NCBI GenBank assembly: GCA_023399275.1
Contig: JAEWQH010000114.1
Coordinates: forward strand, 1 to 15,821
From: Bacillota bacterium
GTDB taxonomy: Bacteria; Bacillota; Clostridia; Christensenellales; CAG-138
Length of the DNA: 15,821 nucleotides
Direction: 5' to 3'
The translations under genes and the position numbers were made by a program. A model generated the notes under the pieces. The model had not been told where the DNA came from. It was given only the letters and a program-made list of their open reading frames with translations, and ran no database searches. Shown in pieces: positions 7,017 to 13,884 of this stretch. Positions within the stretch are counted from its first letter, which is position 1. Every line of letters begins with the position of its first letter.

Positions 7017-8108
7017 ATGGATCCAACCATGCAACCGATCAAAACCGCCGTCGTCGGCCTCGGCATGATGGGCAGCTCACAGATTCGAAACTGCCTGTGG
7101 AAGCTGCCCCAGTATGCGGTGAGCGCGATCTGCGACCCCTTTTCACCCAATCTCGACGCCTGCCGCGCGCTGTTTGACGAGCGGGGGCTTCCCGTCTCGT
7201 GCTACACCGATCCGGCGGATCTGCTGGCGCACGCAGACTGTGAACTGGTGGTCATCGTCAGCCCGGATTACACACATGAGCAGATCGCCTGCGCGTGCCT
7301 TGCCGCGGGCAAACACGTCCGCCTCGAAAAGCCGCTCGCCATCACGCCGGAGGGTTGCGTCAATATCCAACGCGCGCATGCGCAGAGCGGAAAACTGCTG
7401 CAGGTCGGGCTGGAGCTGCGCTACGCCGCCCCTACGCGCCGCATGCGCGACTGGCTGCCGCGCCTCGGCACGCTAAAGATGCTCACCTGTGAAGAGTTTC
7501 GCCCGCCGTTTCTGCCCAAGCGCGGCTTGGTGAACGACTGGATCACAAAAAAAGCGTATACCGGCGGAACGCTGCTGGAGAAGAACTGCCATCACTTCGA
7601 TCTCTTCAATTGGTTTGCCGCCGCCCGCCCCGCTACGGTCTACGCCAGCGGGGACGGATCGGTGGAATACCGCGATACCGATATCCTCGACAACGCGTTT
7701 GTCACCGTCGAATATGAAAACGGCGTGCGCGCCATGCTTTCGCTTTGCCTCTTCGCGCCAAAAAAGGTCGCCGGCTCGTCACTCAACGAGCTGGAGATGG
7801 GGATGCTGGGGGATCGGGGACGGCTGGAGCTGCGCGGGGACGACGTCTTCGTCTGGGATCGCGCCTCCGGCGAGGAAGCGCGCTGGCACTATGCACGCGA
7901 AAACTTCGAGGCGCACAGCGACGACATCGTTCCTTCGCTGATCGAGCTGGCGGACTGCATCCGAAACGGCGGCGAGCCGTTGACCGGTATCCAGGCGGGC
8001 ATCAACAGCGCGCTGGTGTCGTTTGCCGCGGAGCGCTCAGCAGAGCAGAAGCGCATCGTGACCATATCCGAGATCGAATCCGAAAGCGGGCTTGCGTTTC
8101 TCGTTTAG
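7017..8108 (+). CDS. Gfo/Idh/MocA family oxidoreductase
   Basis: A 363-residue NAD(P)-dependent sugar dehydrogenase-type protein. A Rossmann domain opens with GLGMMG (14-19); the catalytic lysine motif EKP is at 104-106; NCHHFDLFNW (190-199) carries the usual histidine and aspartate of the C-terminal domain. The start is set by GGGAGGG six bases upstream. The gap to the NagB-like gene is only 12 bases, so the three genes form one operon. The likely role is oxidation, reduction or epimerisation (via a 3-keto intermediate) of the imported sugar or its derivative. The last codons run straight into a dead insertion sequence: the TAG stop overlaps its transposase remnant, so the final few residues (about ESGLAFLV) may not be native. 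Confidence 0.9.
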   Translation: MDPTMQPIKTAVVGLGMMGSSQIRNCLWKLPQYAVSAICDPFSPNLDACRALFDERGLPVSCYTDPADLLAHADCELVVIVSPDYTHEQIACACLAAGKHVRLEKPLAITPEGCVNIQRAHAQSGKLLQVGLELRYAAPTRRMRDWLPRLGTLKMLTCEEFRPPFLPKRGLVNDWITKKAYTGGTLLEKNCHHFDLFNWFAAARPATVYASGDGSVEYRDTDILDNAFVTVEYENGVRAMLSLCLFAPKKVAGSSLNELEMGMLGDRGRLELRGDDVFVWDRASGEEARWHYARENFEAHSDDIVPSLIELADCIRNGGEPLTGIQAGINSALVSFAAERSAEQKRIVTISEIESESGLAFLV

Positions 8109-8223
8109 CCGGCGTCAGGTACGCTGGTGCGCTGTGCGGACGGAACTCGTCGTAATCCCTTCGCCAGCGCACTTGCAGATACCGCACAGCTTCCCGCTTC
8201 TCGACAGGCCTTAGAATTTTTTT
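8107..8223 (-). pseudogene. IS3-family orfB (integrase-type transposase), catalytic core deleted
   Basis: In the -1 frame after the A-run the sequence reads LRPVEKREAVRYLQ, matching an OrfB N-terminus. It then jumps directly to WRRDYDEFRPHSAPAYLTPA, the well-known IS3 C-terminal signature (usually YNxxRPHSALGYLTP). All of the DDE integrase core, around 230 residues, is missing, and the frame remains open across the junction. The last recognisable codon (8107-8109) overlaps the stop of the oxidoreductase gene, after which the frame runs as nonsense into that gene. Confidence 0.85.
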
Positions 8224-8486
8224 GTTGGTACGTCCTGCAACATCAGCTTGTCCAAGCTCAGATCCGCTACCGGTTTCTTTCGCTTTGTGTTCTCTTCTTC
8301 GAGCTACCGCAGCCGCTTCATGTCGCTTGGCAGCATTCCGCCGTATTTCCTCTTCCAGCGGTAAAACATCTGTCCCGCTATCCCGGGCTTACGGCATGCT
8401 TCCGATACCGGCATACCCAGCGCCGCCCGCTTCAGCGCAAAGGCGATTTACCCCTTCGTGTATTTACTCTTCTTCCTTTCGTCCAC
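8211..8486 (-). pseudogene. IS3-family orfA (helix-turn-helix transposase subunit), nonsense-disrupted
   Basis: About 91 codons from a GTG at 8484-8486 behind AAGGAAAGGG. The translation follows IS407-type OrfA closely: KYTKG-stop-IAFALKRAALG, then a DNA-binding helix segment with ACRKPGI and FYRWKRKYGGM, then LR-stop-LEEEN and VADLSLDKLMLQDV. Both internal stops (TAA and TAG) fall where the family has glutamine, so two C-to-T changes explain them. The leucine-zipper-like part remains recognisable, so decay is recent or the sequence has drifted slowly. Confidence 0.85.
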
Positions 8487-8554
8487 CTTTCCCTTTCCTT
8501 CAGACTATCATTTTCGTTCTTTTTAGGTGGATTGCTTTTTTAGGGTTCAGGTCA

Positions 8555-8811
8555 GTCGGAGAAAAAAGACGCCTAAGCTGCACGAACTTGCCTTTGAAAC
8601 GGCCATTGTGAAAAGGAAACACGATAGGGTTGTAATTTCATGAAGCAGTAGCAAAGCCTCTGGGCCTCCGCCAGAATGAAATGAAGCTACTGTATTCAAA
8701 GAAGACGAGAACCCAGTGGCCAAGAAACGGCTCCCCCGCAATCGTTGGGGCGAGCCGTTTGTCTCTCTTCGTCCGCTGCTCCCGCCAATGATGGGCGGAG
8801 AGCCTATACTA
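8555..8811. other. Gene-free spacer with hairpins
   Basis: I see no coding sequence that I believe here. A two-tier hairpin spans about 8641-8697: CAGTAGC (8646-8652) pairs with GCTACTG (8686-8692), extended by TGAA/TTCA, with an inner TCTGG/CCAGA. It could be part of a small RNA or a leftover of another element. A short plus-strand frame (about 8553-8639) has no recognisable motif. Confidence 0.4.
8725..8760. terminator. Strong hairpin, possible bidirectional terminator
   Basis: Nine paired bases (AAACGGCTC at 8725-8733 with GAGCCGTTT at 8752-8760) plus an inner CCCC/GGGG stack enclose a 9-base loop. Short T-rich tracts follow on both strands, but neither is a long T-run. It sits between converging transcription from the plus-strand sugar operon and minus-strand ftsZ. 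Confidence 0.5.
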
Positions 8812-8847
8812 AAGCGCCGCATCCTTTCGAGAGAAGGAGCGGCGCTT
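8812..8847 (-). terminator. Terminator after ftsZ
   Basis: AAGCGCCGC (8812-8820) pairs with GCGGCGCTT (8839-8847), continued by TCCTT/AAGGA around a 7-base loop, with one bulged base. It begins 16 bases after the ftsZ stop. The T-run on the minus strand is short (TTTAGT); on the plus strand GTTTATTT follows, so it may also stop plus-strand transcripts. Confidence 0.7.
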
Positions 8848-8863
8848 GTTTATTTCGTTTGAA

Positions 8864-10201
8864 TCAGCGGTTGCGCAGGAAAGCGGGGACATCCAGTTTG
8901 CTTTTCGGCTTCTCTTGATAGTCCCGGCGCAGGTCGTTCTCACCGAAGACCTGATCCTGCCGCTGCTGCGGAATCGGCGCAGCCACCGGTTCGTCCGTCA
9001 TGATCGGACGGCGCGGCGCATAGGAAGCCGAAGCATACGGCTGCGGCTGTCCCTGGCGCATCGGCTGCTGATACTGCGGCTGCGTCGGGTACGGCTGCGG
9101 CTGCGGTTGCTGCGTCGGATACGGCTGCGGCTGCTGCGGCTGCTGCTGCATGGGCTGCTGATTCGCGGCGCCCGCGGCATTGCCGTAGGGCGAACGGAAG
9201 GTGCTGAACGCGCCGAACCCCGGCACGCCCTGTATGCTGCTTGCGCGGTCCGGGCGATCAAACCCGGTGGCGATGACGGTGATGCGCAACGCGTCGCCCA
9301 TCGCCTCGTCGATATCCGCGCCGAATATGATATTCGCCTCGGGATCGACGTTTTCGCTGATGAGCTCCGCCGCCTCGTTGACCTCCAGCAGGCTCAGGTC
9401 CGGGCCTCCGGTGATATTCATCAGCACGCCGCGCGCGCCATTGATGCTGGTCTCGAGCAGAGGGCTTTCGATGGCCTGGCGAGCCGCTTCCGTTGCGCGC
9501 TTTTCGCCGCTTGCGTTACCGATGCCCATGTGCGCAAGACCCTTTTCGCGCATGATGGTCTTTACATCCGCAAAGTCGAGGTTGATCATAGCCGGTACGG
9601 CGATCAGATCCGATATGCCCTGTATGCCCTGGCGGAGAACGTCGTCCGCTACGCGCAGCGCATCCGGCAGGCTCGCGCGGCCAACGAGGTCGATAAGCTT
9701 GTCGTTCGGAATGGTGATGAGCGTATCCACGGCGGGCTTGAGCGCGGCGATGCCGATCTCGGCGTTGCGCATGCGCACCTTGCCCTCGAAGGTGAAGGGC
9801 TTGGTCACCACCGCGATGGTGAGGATGCCCAGCTCCTTGGCGCACTCGGCCACGATGGAGGTTGCCCCCGTGCCGGTGCCGCCGCCCATGCCGGCTGTGA
9901 TGAAGGCCATGTCCGTGCCGCGCAGCGCCTCAACGATCTGCTCGCGGCTTTCATCCGCGGCCTTTCGGCCTATCTCGGGGTCCGCGCCCGCGCCGAGCCC
10001 TTTGGTCAGCTTCTCGCCAATCTGGATCTTGATCGGCGCCTTGGCAAGAAACAGCGCCTGTTTATCGGTATTGATCGCGATGAATTCAACGCCGCGCAGA
10101 CCGTACTGCACCATGCGGTTGATGGCATTGCAGCCCGCTCCTCCGACGCCGATGACTTTGATCTGCGCAAAAGAGTTGTTCTCGAAATCCGGTTCAAACA
10201 T
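8864..10201 (-). CDS. ftsZ: Cell division GTPase FtsZ
   Basis: A 445-residue tubulin-like GTPase that polymerises into the division ring. It shows the nucleotide-binding GVGGAGCNAINRM (18-30), the tubulin signature GGGTGTG (106-112) and the T7 loop NLDFADVKT (207-215) whose aspartates trigger hydrolysis. After the GTPase core comes a long Gln/Pro-rich disordered linker (about 346-393) with repeated QPYPTQ units. The C-terminal peptide KLDVPAFLRNR (435-445) is the docking tail for FtsA and other partners. Translation starts 12 bases after the ftsA stop behind AAGGGGGA, so the two division genes are cotranscribed. Family length is about 350-400; the extra length is the linker. Confidence 0.98.
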   Translation of the reverse strand: MFEPDFENNSFAQIKVIGVGGAGCNAINRMVQYGLRGVEFIAINTDKQALFLAKAPIKIQIGEKLTKGLGAGADPEIGRKAADESREQIVEALRGTDMAFITAGMGGGTGTGATSIVAECAKELGILTIAVVTKPFTFEGKVRMRNAEIGIAALKPAVDTLITIPNDKLIDLVGRASLPDALRVADDVLRQGIQGISDLIAVPAMINLDFADVKTIMREKGLAHMGIGNASGEKRATEAARQAIESPLLETSINGARGVLMNITGGPDLSLLEVNEAAELISENVDPEANIIFGADIDEAMGDALRITVIATGFDRPDRASSIQGVPGFGAFSTFRSPYGNAAGAANQQPMQQQPQQPQPYPTQQPQPQPYPTQPQYQQPMRQGQPQPYASASYAPRRPIMTDEPVAAPIPQQRQDQVFGENDLRRDYQEKPKSKLDVPAFLRNR

Positions 10202-10213
10202 GGTTTGTCCCCC

Positions 10214-11395
10214 TTATTTGGTAAAAAGGTTGCGGAGCCTGTCCATAAGCGTTTCCGGCGACGTATTGGTCACCACGTCGTCGCTTATGGCTCGTAAAAC
10301 AAAGTCGAGCGCTGCAAAGGAGCTCGTATAGTTCGGCGTATCCATATCCGCCACCCACGGCGTGTCCCGCTGAATATTCAGCTCCAGACTGCGTTTGAGA
10401 TAATCGATGCCGCCTTTCATCATGGCGATTCCACCGCCGGTGAGATAGGTGACCGGGTTCGCCTCCGCAGAGATGGCCATCTCTCTGAGCGCCGTGCGGA
10501 TCAGGGAGACCAACTCGTCCACGCGCGCCTCCAAGATGAGCTTGATCACGTTGTGATCCACGCGCTTCGCACCCTGGGGGGTGCGCACGATCTCGGTGCT
10601 GCTCAGCGGCTCCTGCAGAAAGACAAACCGCCGCTTGACCTGCTCCGCCGTCTCCGGCGGAATATCCAGCCCAAAAGCAAGGTCGGCGCTCAACTGTTTG
10701 CCGCCGATATCGATGGTGCGCGTATCGGTGAGCGCCGCGCTCTCCACAATGGAGACGTCCGTATGCGTATACCCGATGTCGATGAGCACAGCCGGACGCA
10801 CGCGCTCCTTCTCCGGAATGACCGCGAGCGCCGCGCAGAGCTGGGACGAAACACACATGGAGATCTCGATGTCCAGCGGCGCAAGCGCCTGCTCCATGGC
10901 GCGAACGAACTCCTCCTGCACATACATATGCGAAACAAGCGCGCCGAGCTCCTCGGTCTTCGCCCCCGTCGGGAGAGCGGAAGACACCACCCCGCCGACC
11001 GTAAAGGAGACGGGCGTGCTATGCATGAGCACATGGCCGCTCAGCTTTACTTTTTTGAGCGAAAACGAGATGACGTCGTCGATATCCTCCGCCATCACGC
11101 GCTTGCCGCGGCTGCCGATCGGCAGCGCGGCCTCGGTCAAAACGATCTTGCAAAACGGGGCGGGTACGCTGATAGCAGCCTCTCGGATGCGCATGCGCGC
11201 CTCCTGCTCCGCCTTGGAGACCGACTCGACGATGGCGTTGTGCAAGGAGCGGTGATCGGAAAACGCGCCGGCCTGGTAGCCATTATACGGGCAGACCGAA
11301 ACGCCGTGCACCGTAATGCCATCGCGATGGACAAAACTGCCGCACAGACAAACGATCTTGGAACTTCCGATGTCCAGCACCGCAGCCGGCTTCAA
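10214..11395 (-). CDS. ftsA: Cell division protein FtsA
   Basis: A 393-residue actin-like protein that tethers FtsZ to the membrane and recruits later division proteins. ATP-site motifs are LDIGSSK (7-13), LIDIGYTHTD (204-213) and LTGGGIAMMKG (318-328); the FtsA-specific SHS2 region lies around residues 80-165. The last 13 residues (ETLMDRLRNLFTK) form the amphipathic membrane-binding helix. The start codon is TTG (11393-11395), supported by GGAGGAG at about 6 bases and a promoter just upstream; no in-frame ATG is near. The gene precedes ftsZ directly. The usual division/cell-wall cluster is not seen upstream; a CapA-like gene is there instead. Confidence 0.95.
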   Translation of the reverse strand: MKPAAVLDIGSSKIVCLCGSFVHRDGITVHGVSVCPYNGYQAGAFSDHRSLHNAIVESVSKAEQEARMRIREAAISVPAPFCKIVLTEAALPIGSRGKRVMAEDIDDVISFSLKKVKLSGHVLMHSTPVSFTVGGVVSSALPTGAKTEELGALVSHMYVQEEFVRAMEQALAPLDIEISMCVSSQLCAALAVIPEKERVRPAVLIDIGYTHTDVSIVESAALTDTRTIDIGGKQLSADLAFGLDIPPETAEQVKRRFVFLQEPLSSTEIVRTPQGAKRVDHNVIKLILEARVDELVSLIRTALREMAISAEANPVTYLTGGGIAMMKGGIDYLKRSLELNIQRDTPWVADMDTPNYTSSFAALDFVLRAISDDVVTNTSPETLMDRLRNLFTK

Positions 11396-11434
11396 TGCGG
11401 TCTCCTCCGCTTACTTTGCAACATACACTGCGAT

Positions 11435-11464
11435 ATTATATCACAGCGCGCGAAAATGGCGCAA
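11435..11464 (-). promoter_or_regulatory. Promoter of ftsA-ftsZ
   Basis: A perfect -10 box TATAAT (11435-11440 on the minus strand) is preceded by TGA, giving an extended -10 element. TTGCGC (11459-11464) lies 18 bases upstream as a partial -35 box. Transcription would begin near 11428, about 33 bases before the TTG start of ftsA. The rest of the 142-base gap to the CapA-like gene shows no clear terminator. Confidence 0.75.
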
Positions 11465-11537
11465 CCCGCAAGCATTGTTTCATAATTGTTCGTATTTTCG
11501 TCATGGTTGCGTAATTCGCGCCGCGGCCGGCCATGTC

Positions 11538-12572
11538 TTACGCCTTTTTTGTGCGATCGCGCTTCCCCTGCTGCGCCGCGCGTTTGAGTCGCAGCGCGCG
11601 CAGCGCCATGCGCCGACGCGACTCGCTCCCCAGCAGCGCGCAAAGGCGCTCTTCGGCGTCTATACGGGGTGAAAACGCTCCAAACAAGCCGCGCTTTTGC
11701 TGCGATTCGTTCTTTTCATACAGGGCGAGACACATCGCATCCGCCGCGCGCGCATAAGCCGCGCCATCGGTCAGTAGCGCATTCTGCGCGTCGATGCGCG
11801 CACGAAACGCGTCGTTTGCGGAGAGGTCGATCGCGCCCCCCGCGCCCGAGAGCGCCCGTACCTCGTAATCGAGCCGTCCATTGGGGCGAAGCGTAAGAAA
11901 CAGCCCAAGCGAATCCGCGCCGTTCGGCGCGCCGAGTCCGTAAAACACGAGACCGCTTTGATATGCCTCCCAGCCCTTCGCCGCGCCCGTGTCGGCGACG
12001 ACGCTCGCCCCCGCATCGATGAAGCGGCGATAGCGCGCGCGCCACTCCGGCAGCGGCAGTTCCCCCTCGTCCAGCCCCGCGCGCACGAGCACGAGCACAT
12101 GGTCACACTGGCTGAGCAGCATGCGCACGCGATCGTACACCGCCAACCCGAGGATATCCGCCCTGCCGGCAGCTTCGCCCGCGGCCTGCTCGGCAAACGA
12201 GAGGAAGCCAAGGCGAACGCCGTTGACGCAGAGGATCTGCGGCCGGGTTGCCAGCGCCTCCGTCCCGCCCGCGCCGATGGCTGCAACGCCCTGGGGCAGG
12301 CCGATCTCCGCTTCGCCGCGCATGCCCGCAAGCGCAAGGATGCCAATGCCCGCCTGCGCCGCCCAGGCAGCGGCGGAAGCGTCTTCGCCGTGCAGCGCGG
12401 CGACGATGCGCTGCTGCGCCGACAGGAGCGGGCGGAGCGCCTCGCCAAACCGCACGTCCCCCGCAGGCGGCTCTACGCCCCCTAGGATCAGCACGCGGGC
12501 AGCCGTCTCCCCCTCTTCCGGCCGGATGAGCTCCGGCGCGGATGCGTCCGTTTTTGAAAGCTGCTTCGTCAT
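11538..12572 (-). CDS. CapA-like (PGA_cap domain) protein with missing metal ligands
   Basis: A 344-residue protein without a visible signal peptide. Residues about 155-215 follow the pattern of the CapA/PgsA metallophosphatase-like family: CDHVLVLVRAG where the family has a HWG-type motif, a spaced P-EWRARYRRFIDAGASVV block, VADTGA where the family has GxHPH, and VFYGLG for the usual FYSLGN. The histidines expected to bind metal are absent, so this looks like a non-catalytic derivative. The C-terminal 60 residues are basic (RRRMALRALRLKRAA), which may bind membrane or nucleic acid. GGAGGG about 6 bases upstream supports the ATG. It lies between a terminator and the ftsA promoter, so its own transcription is unclear. 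Family assignment is moderate. Confidence 0.6.
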   Translation of the reverse strand: MTKQLSKTDASAPELIRPEEGETAARVLILGGVEPPAGDVRFGEALRPLLSAQQRIVAALHGEDASAAAWAAQAGIGILALAGMRGEAEIGLPQGVAAIGAGGTEALATRPQILCVNGVRLGFLSFAEQAAGEAAGRADILGLAVYDRVRMLLSQCDHVLVLVRAGLDEGELPLPEWRARYRRFIDAGASVVADTGAAKGWEAYQSGLVFYGLGAPNGADSLGLFLTLRPNGRLDYEVRALSGAGGAIDLSANDAFRARIDAQNALLTDGAAYARAADAMCLALYEKNESQQKRGLFGAFSPRIDAEERLCALLGSESRRRMALRALRLKRAAQQGKRDRTKKA

Positions 12573-12610
12573 CGGTTCCCTCCGTGCGCCTGCGCATAAG
12601 CCGGCGCTTG

Positions 12611-12640
12611 AACAAACGGCGCGGAGATTGCCCCGCGCCG
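12611..12640 (-). terminator. Rho-independent terminator after the CapF-like gene
   Basis: On the minus strand CGGCGCGG (12633-12640) pairs perfectly with CCGCGCCG (12617-12624) around an 8-base loop, and TTTGTT follows at 12611-12616. It lies 40 bases past the CapF-like stop, before the CapA-like gene. I see no convincing promoter in the 38 bases between this terminator and the CapA-like start. Confidence 0.8.
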
Positions 12641-12679
12641 GTCGGTCTTACATGGTTCCGCCAAATCGCACCCCACCGG

Positions 12680-13798
12680 TCAGCACCGCGTTGTTTCGGC
12701 ATCGGGCGCGTCCGCCTGCGCGCCGCGGCGGCACTCGCTCGACCAAACCAGCGCGACGAGATCCGCCCTGCCGGTGTTTTCGATGCGGTGCGCGTAGCCG
12801 GCCGGGATGTCGATCGCAACATGTCGCCTGGCCGAAACGGGATACGTCACTTCGTCATCCTGATCGGCCCTGCGGAGCTTGACCACGCCCGTGCCCGAGA
12901 CGACGAGGAGTTTTTCCGCCTTCGTATCCTGCCAGCGCTCCGCCTGCGCCGCGCCCGGCTTGCAGACGCAGACAGAGATTCGCCCTCCCGTGCTCAGTCG
13001 AAGGAACTCCGTCATGCTCCCGTTTTCGTCCTCCCGCATCTCAAGCGGATAGGCAAACTCCATCACCGGCAAAAAGCTCAGATAGGTTGCGTAGAGTTTT
13101 CGCGTCAGCGGCTCGCTCATATCCGGCAGCGCGTTGCCCGCGCGAACATCGCGAAACGAGCGGATGCGCGCCGCGATGTCGCCGAGCGCAGCGCGATACT
13201 GCACCGGCGCTATGCAATACGGCCCCTCTCTTTCGGCCTTATCCTCCAGCAGGTCGCACAGCGAAGCCGTAATGTCGTCGATATACGCAAGATTCAGCAG
13301 CTTGTCCGCATCGCTGATCGCAACGGGAAGATCATGGGATATATTGTAGCAAAACGCAGCAATGACGCCGTTTTGGCTGGGACTGGACCACTTGCCAAAG
13401 ACATGCGGCAGGCGGTAGATATAGACCTTTACGCCGGTCTGCCGTGCATAAGCCTCCAGCAGTTCCTCGCCGGCTTTTTTGCTGCGCCCGTAGAGGCTAG
13501 GCTGCGCGGCATGGGTAGAGCTGGCAAACATCACGGGGCACCGATTTTTTTGCTTGGTGAGCAGGCGCAGCAGGGTATCGGTCACACCGAAGTCGCCCCG
13601 CATGTACTCAGCCGGCTGCTTGGGAAGATCCGCCCCCGCCAAATGATAGACAAAACCGCAAGCGGCGCAGTAACGCTCCAGCTGCTCGGCCGGCGTATCC
13701 GCATCCGCCTTCAGCAGATCCCGGTATCCGCGCGCGTCCAGCGCGACGGCCAGATTTCTGCCGATGAACCCCTCGGACCCCGTGATGAGTATCTTCAT
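12680..13798 (-). CDS. capF: CapF/WbjC-like SDR-cupin protein (nucleotide-sugar 4-keto reductase type)
   Basis: A 372-residue two-domain protein with the order and length of CapF (about 370). The N-terminal SDR domain has TGSEGFIG (6-13) for NAD(P) binding, FASSTHAA (91-98) supplying the serine, and the catalytic YGRSK (103-107). The C-terminal cupin (about 265-355) begins GGRISVCVCKPG. In CapF the pair makes and reduces intermediates on the way to UDP-N-acetyl-L-fucosamine. Here the cupin zinc-site stretch, normally NHWHHTKNEKF, reads ERWQDTKAEKL, so its histidines are gone, while H336 in GYAHRIEN stays. The reductase half looks intact; the epimerase half may be inactive or metal-free. It follows the glycosyltransferase by 86 bases, in which a TATGAT box (13849-13854) could be a weak promoter. 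CapE and CapG partners are not in the window. Confidence 0.8.
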   Translation of the reverse strand: MKILITGSEGFIGRNLAVALDARGYRDLLKADADTPAEQLERYCAACGFVYHLAGADLPKQPAEYMRGDFGVTDTLLRLLTKQKNRCPVMFASSTHAAQPSLYGRSKKAGEELLEAYARQTGVKVYIYRLPHVFGKWSSPSQNGVIAAFCYNISHDLPVAISDADKLLNLAYIDDITASLCDLLEDKAEREGPYCIAPVQYRAALGDIAARIRSFRDVRAGNALPDMSEPLTRKLYATYLSFLPVMEFAYPLEMREDENGSMTEFLRLSTGGRISVCVCKPGAAQAERWQDTKAEKLLVVSGTGVVKLRRADQDDEVTYPVSARRHVAIDIPAGYAHRIENTGRADLVALVWSSECRRGAQADAPDAETTRC

Positions 13799-13884
13799 AG
13801 CGCCACTCTCCCGCGTTTCCGATCCCGCTCGTTCGTGCCCATCCTTCTATCATACAGAATCTCTGGCAGGACATGCCTGCCGCT

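Larger units (their letters stand above)
8107..8554 (-). mobile_element. Decayed IS3-family (IS407-like group) insertion sequence, internally deleted
   Basis: Read on the minus strand, this 448-base stretch holds the remains of both transposase frames in the usual IS3 order, joined at a run of seven A (8217-8223) where IS3 elements shift frame. The left end near 8543-8554 reads TGACCTGAACCC, resembling IS3-type terminal repeats. The opposite terminal repeat and the true orfB stop are missing. An intact element is about 1.2-1.3 kb, so roughly 700-800 bases were lost. Identification rests on protein motifs, not a database match. Confidence 0.85.

Noticed and set aside
8547..8822. A 91-codon minus-strand frame in the spacer.
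   Set aside because: It spans the strong hairpin at 8725-8760 and the IS end and shows no protein motif.
9019..9166. Repeated CAG/CCG-like units as a CRISPR or repeat array.
   Set aside because: They encode the FtsZ linker in frame and have no regular spacers.
8846..10331. Long plus-strand frames opposite ftsZ.
   Set aside because: Antisense shadows of an unmistakable ftsZ gene.
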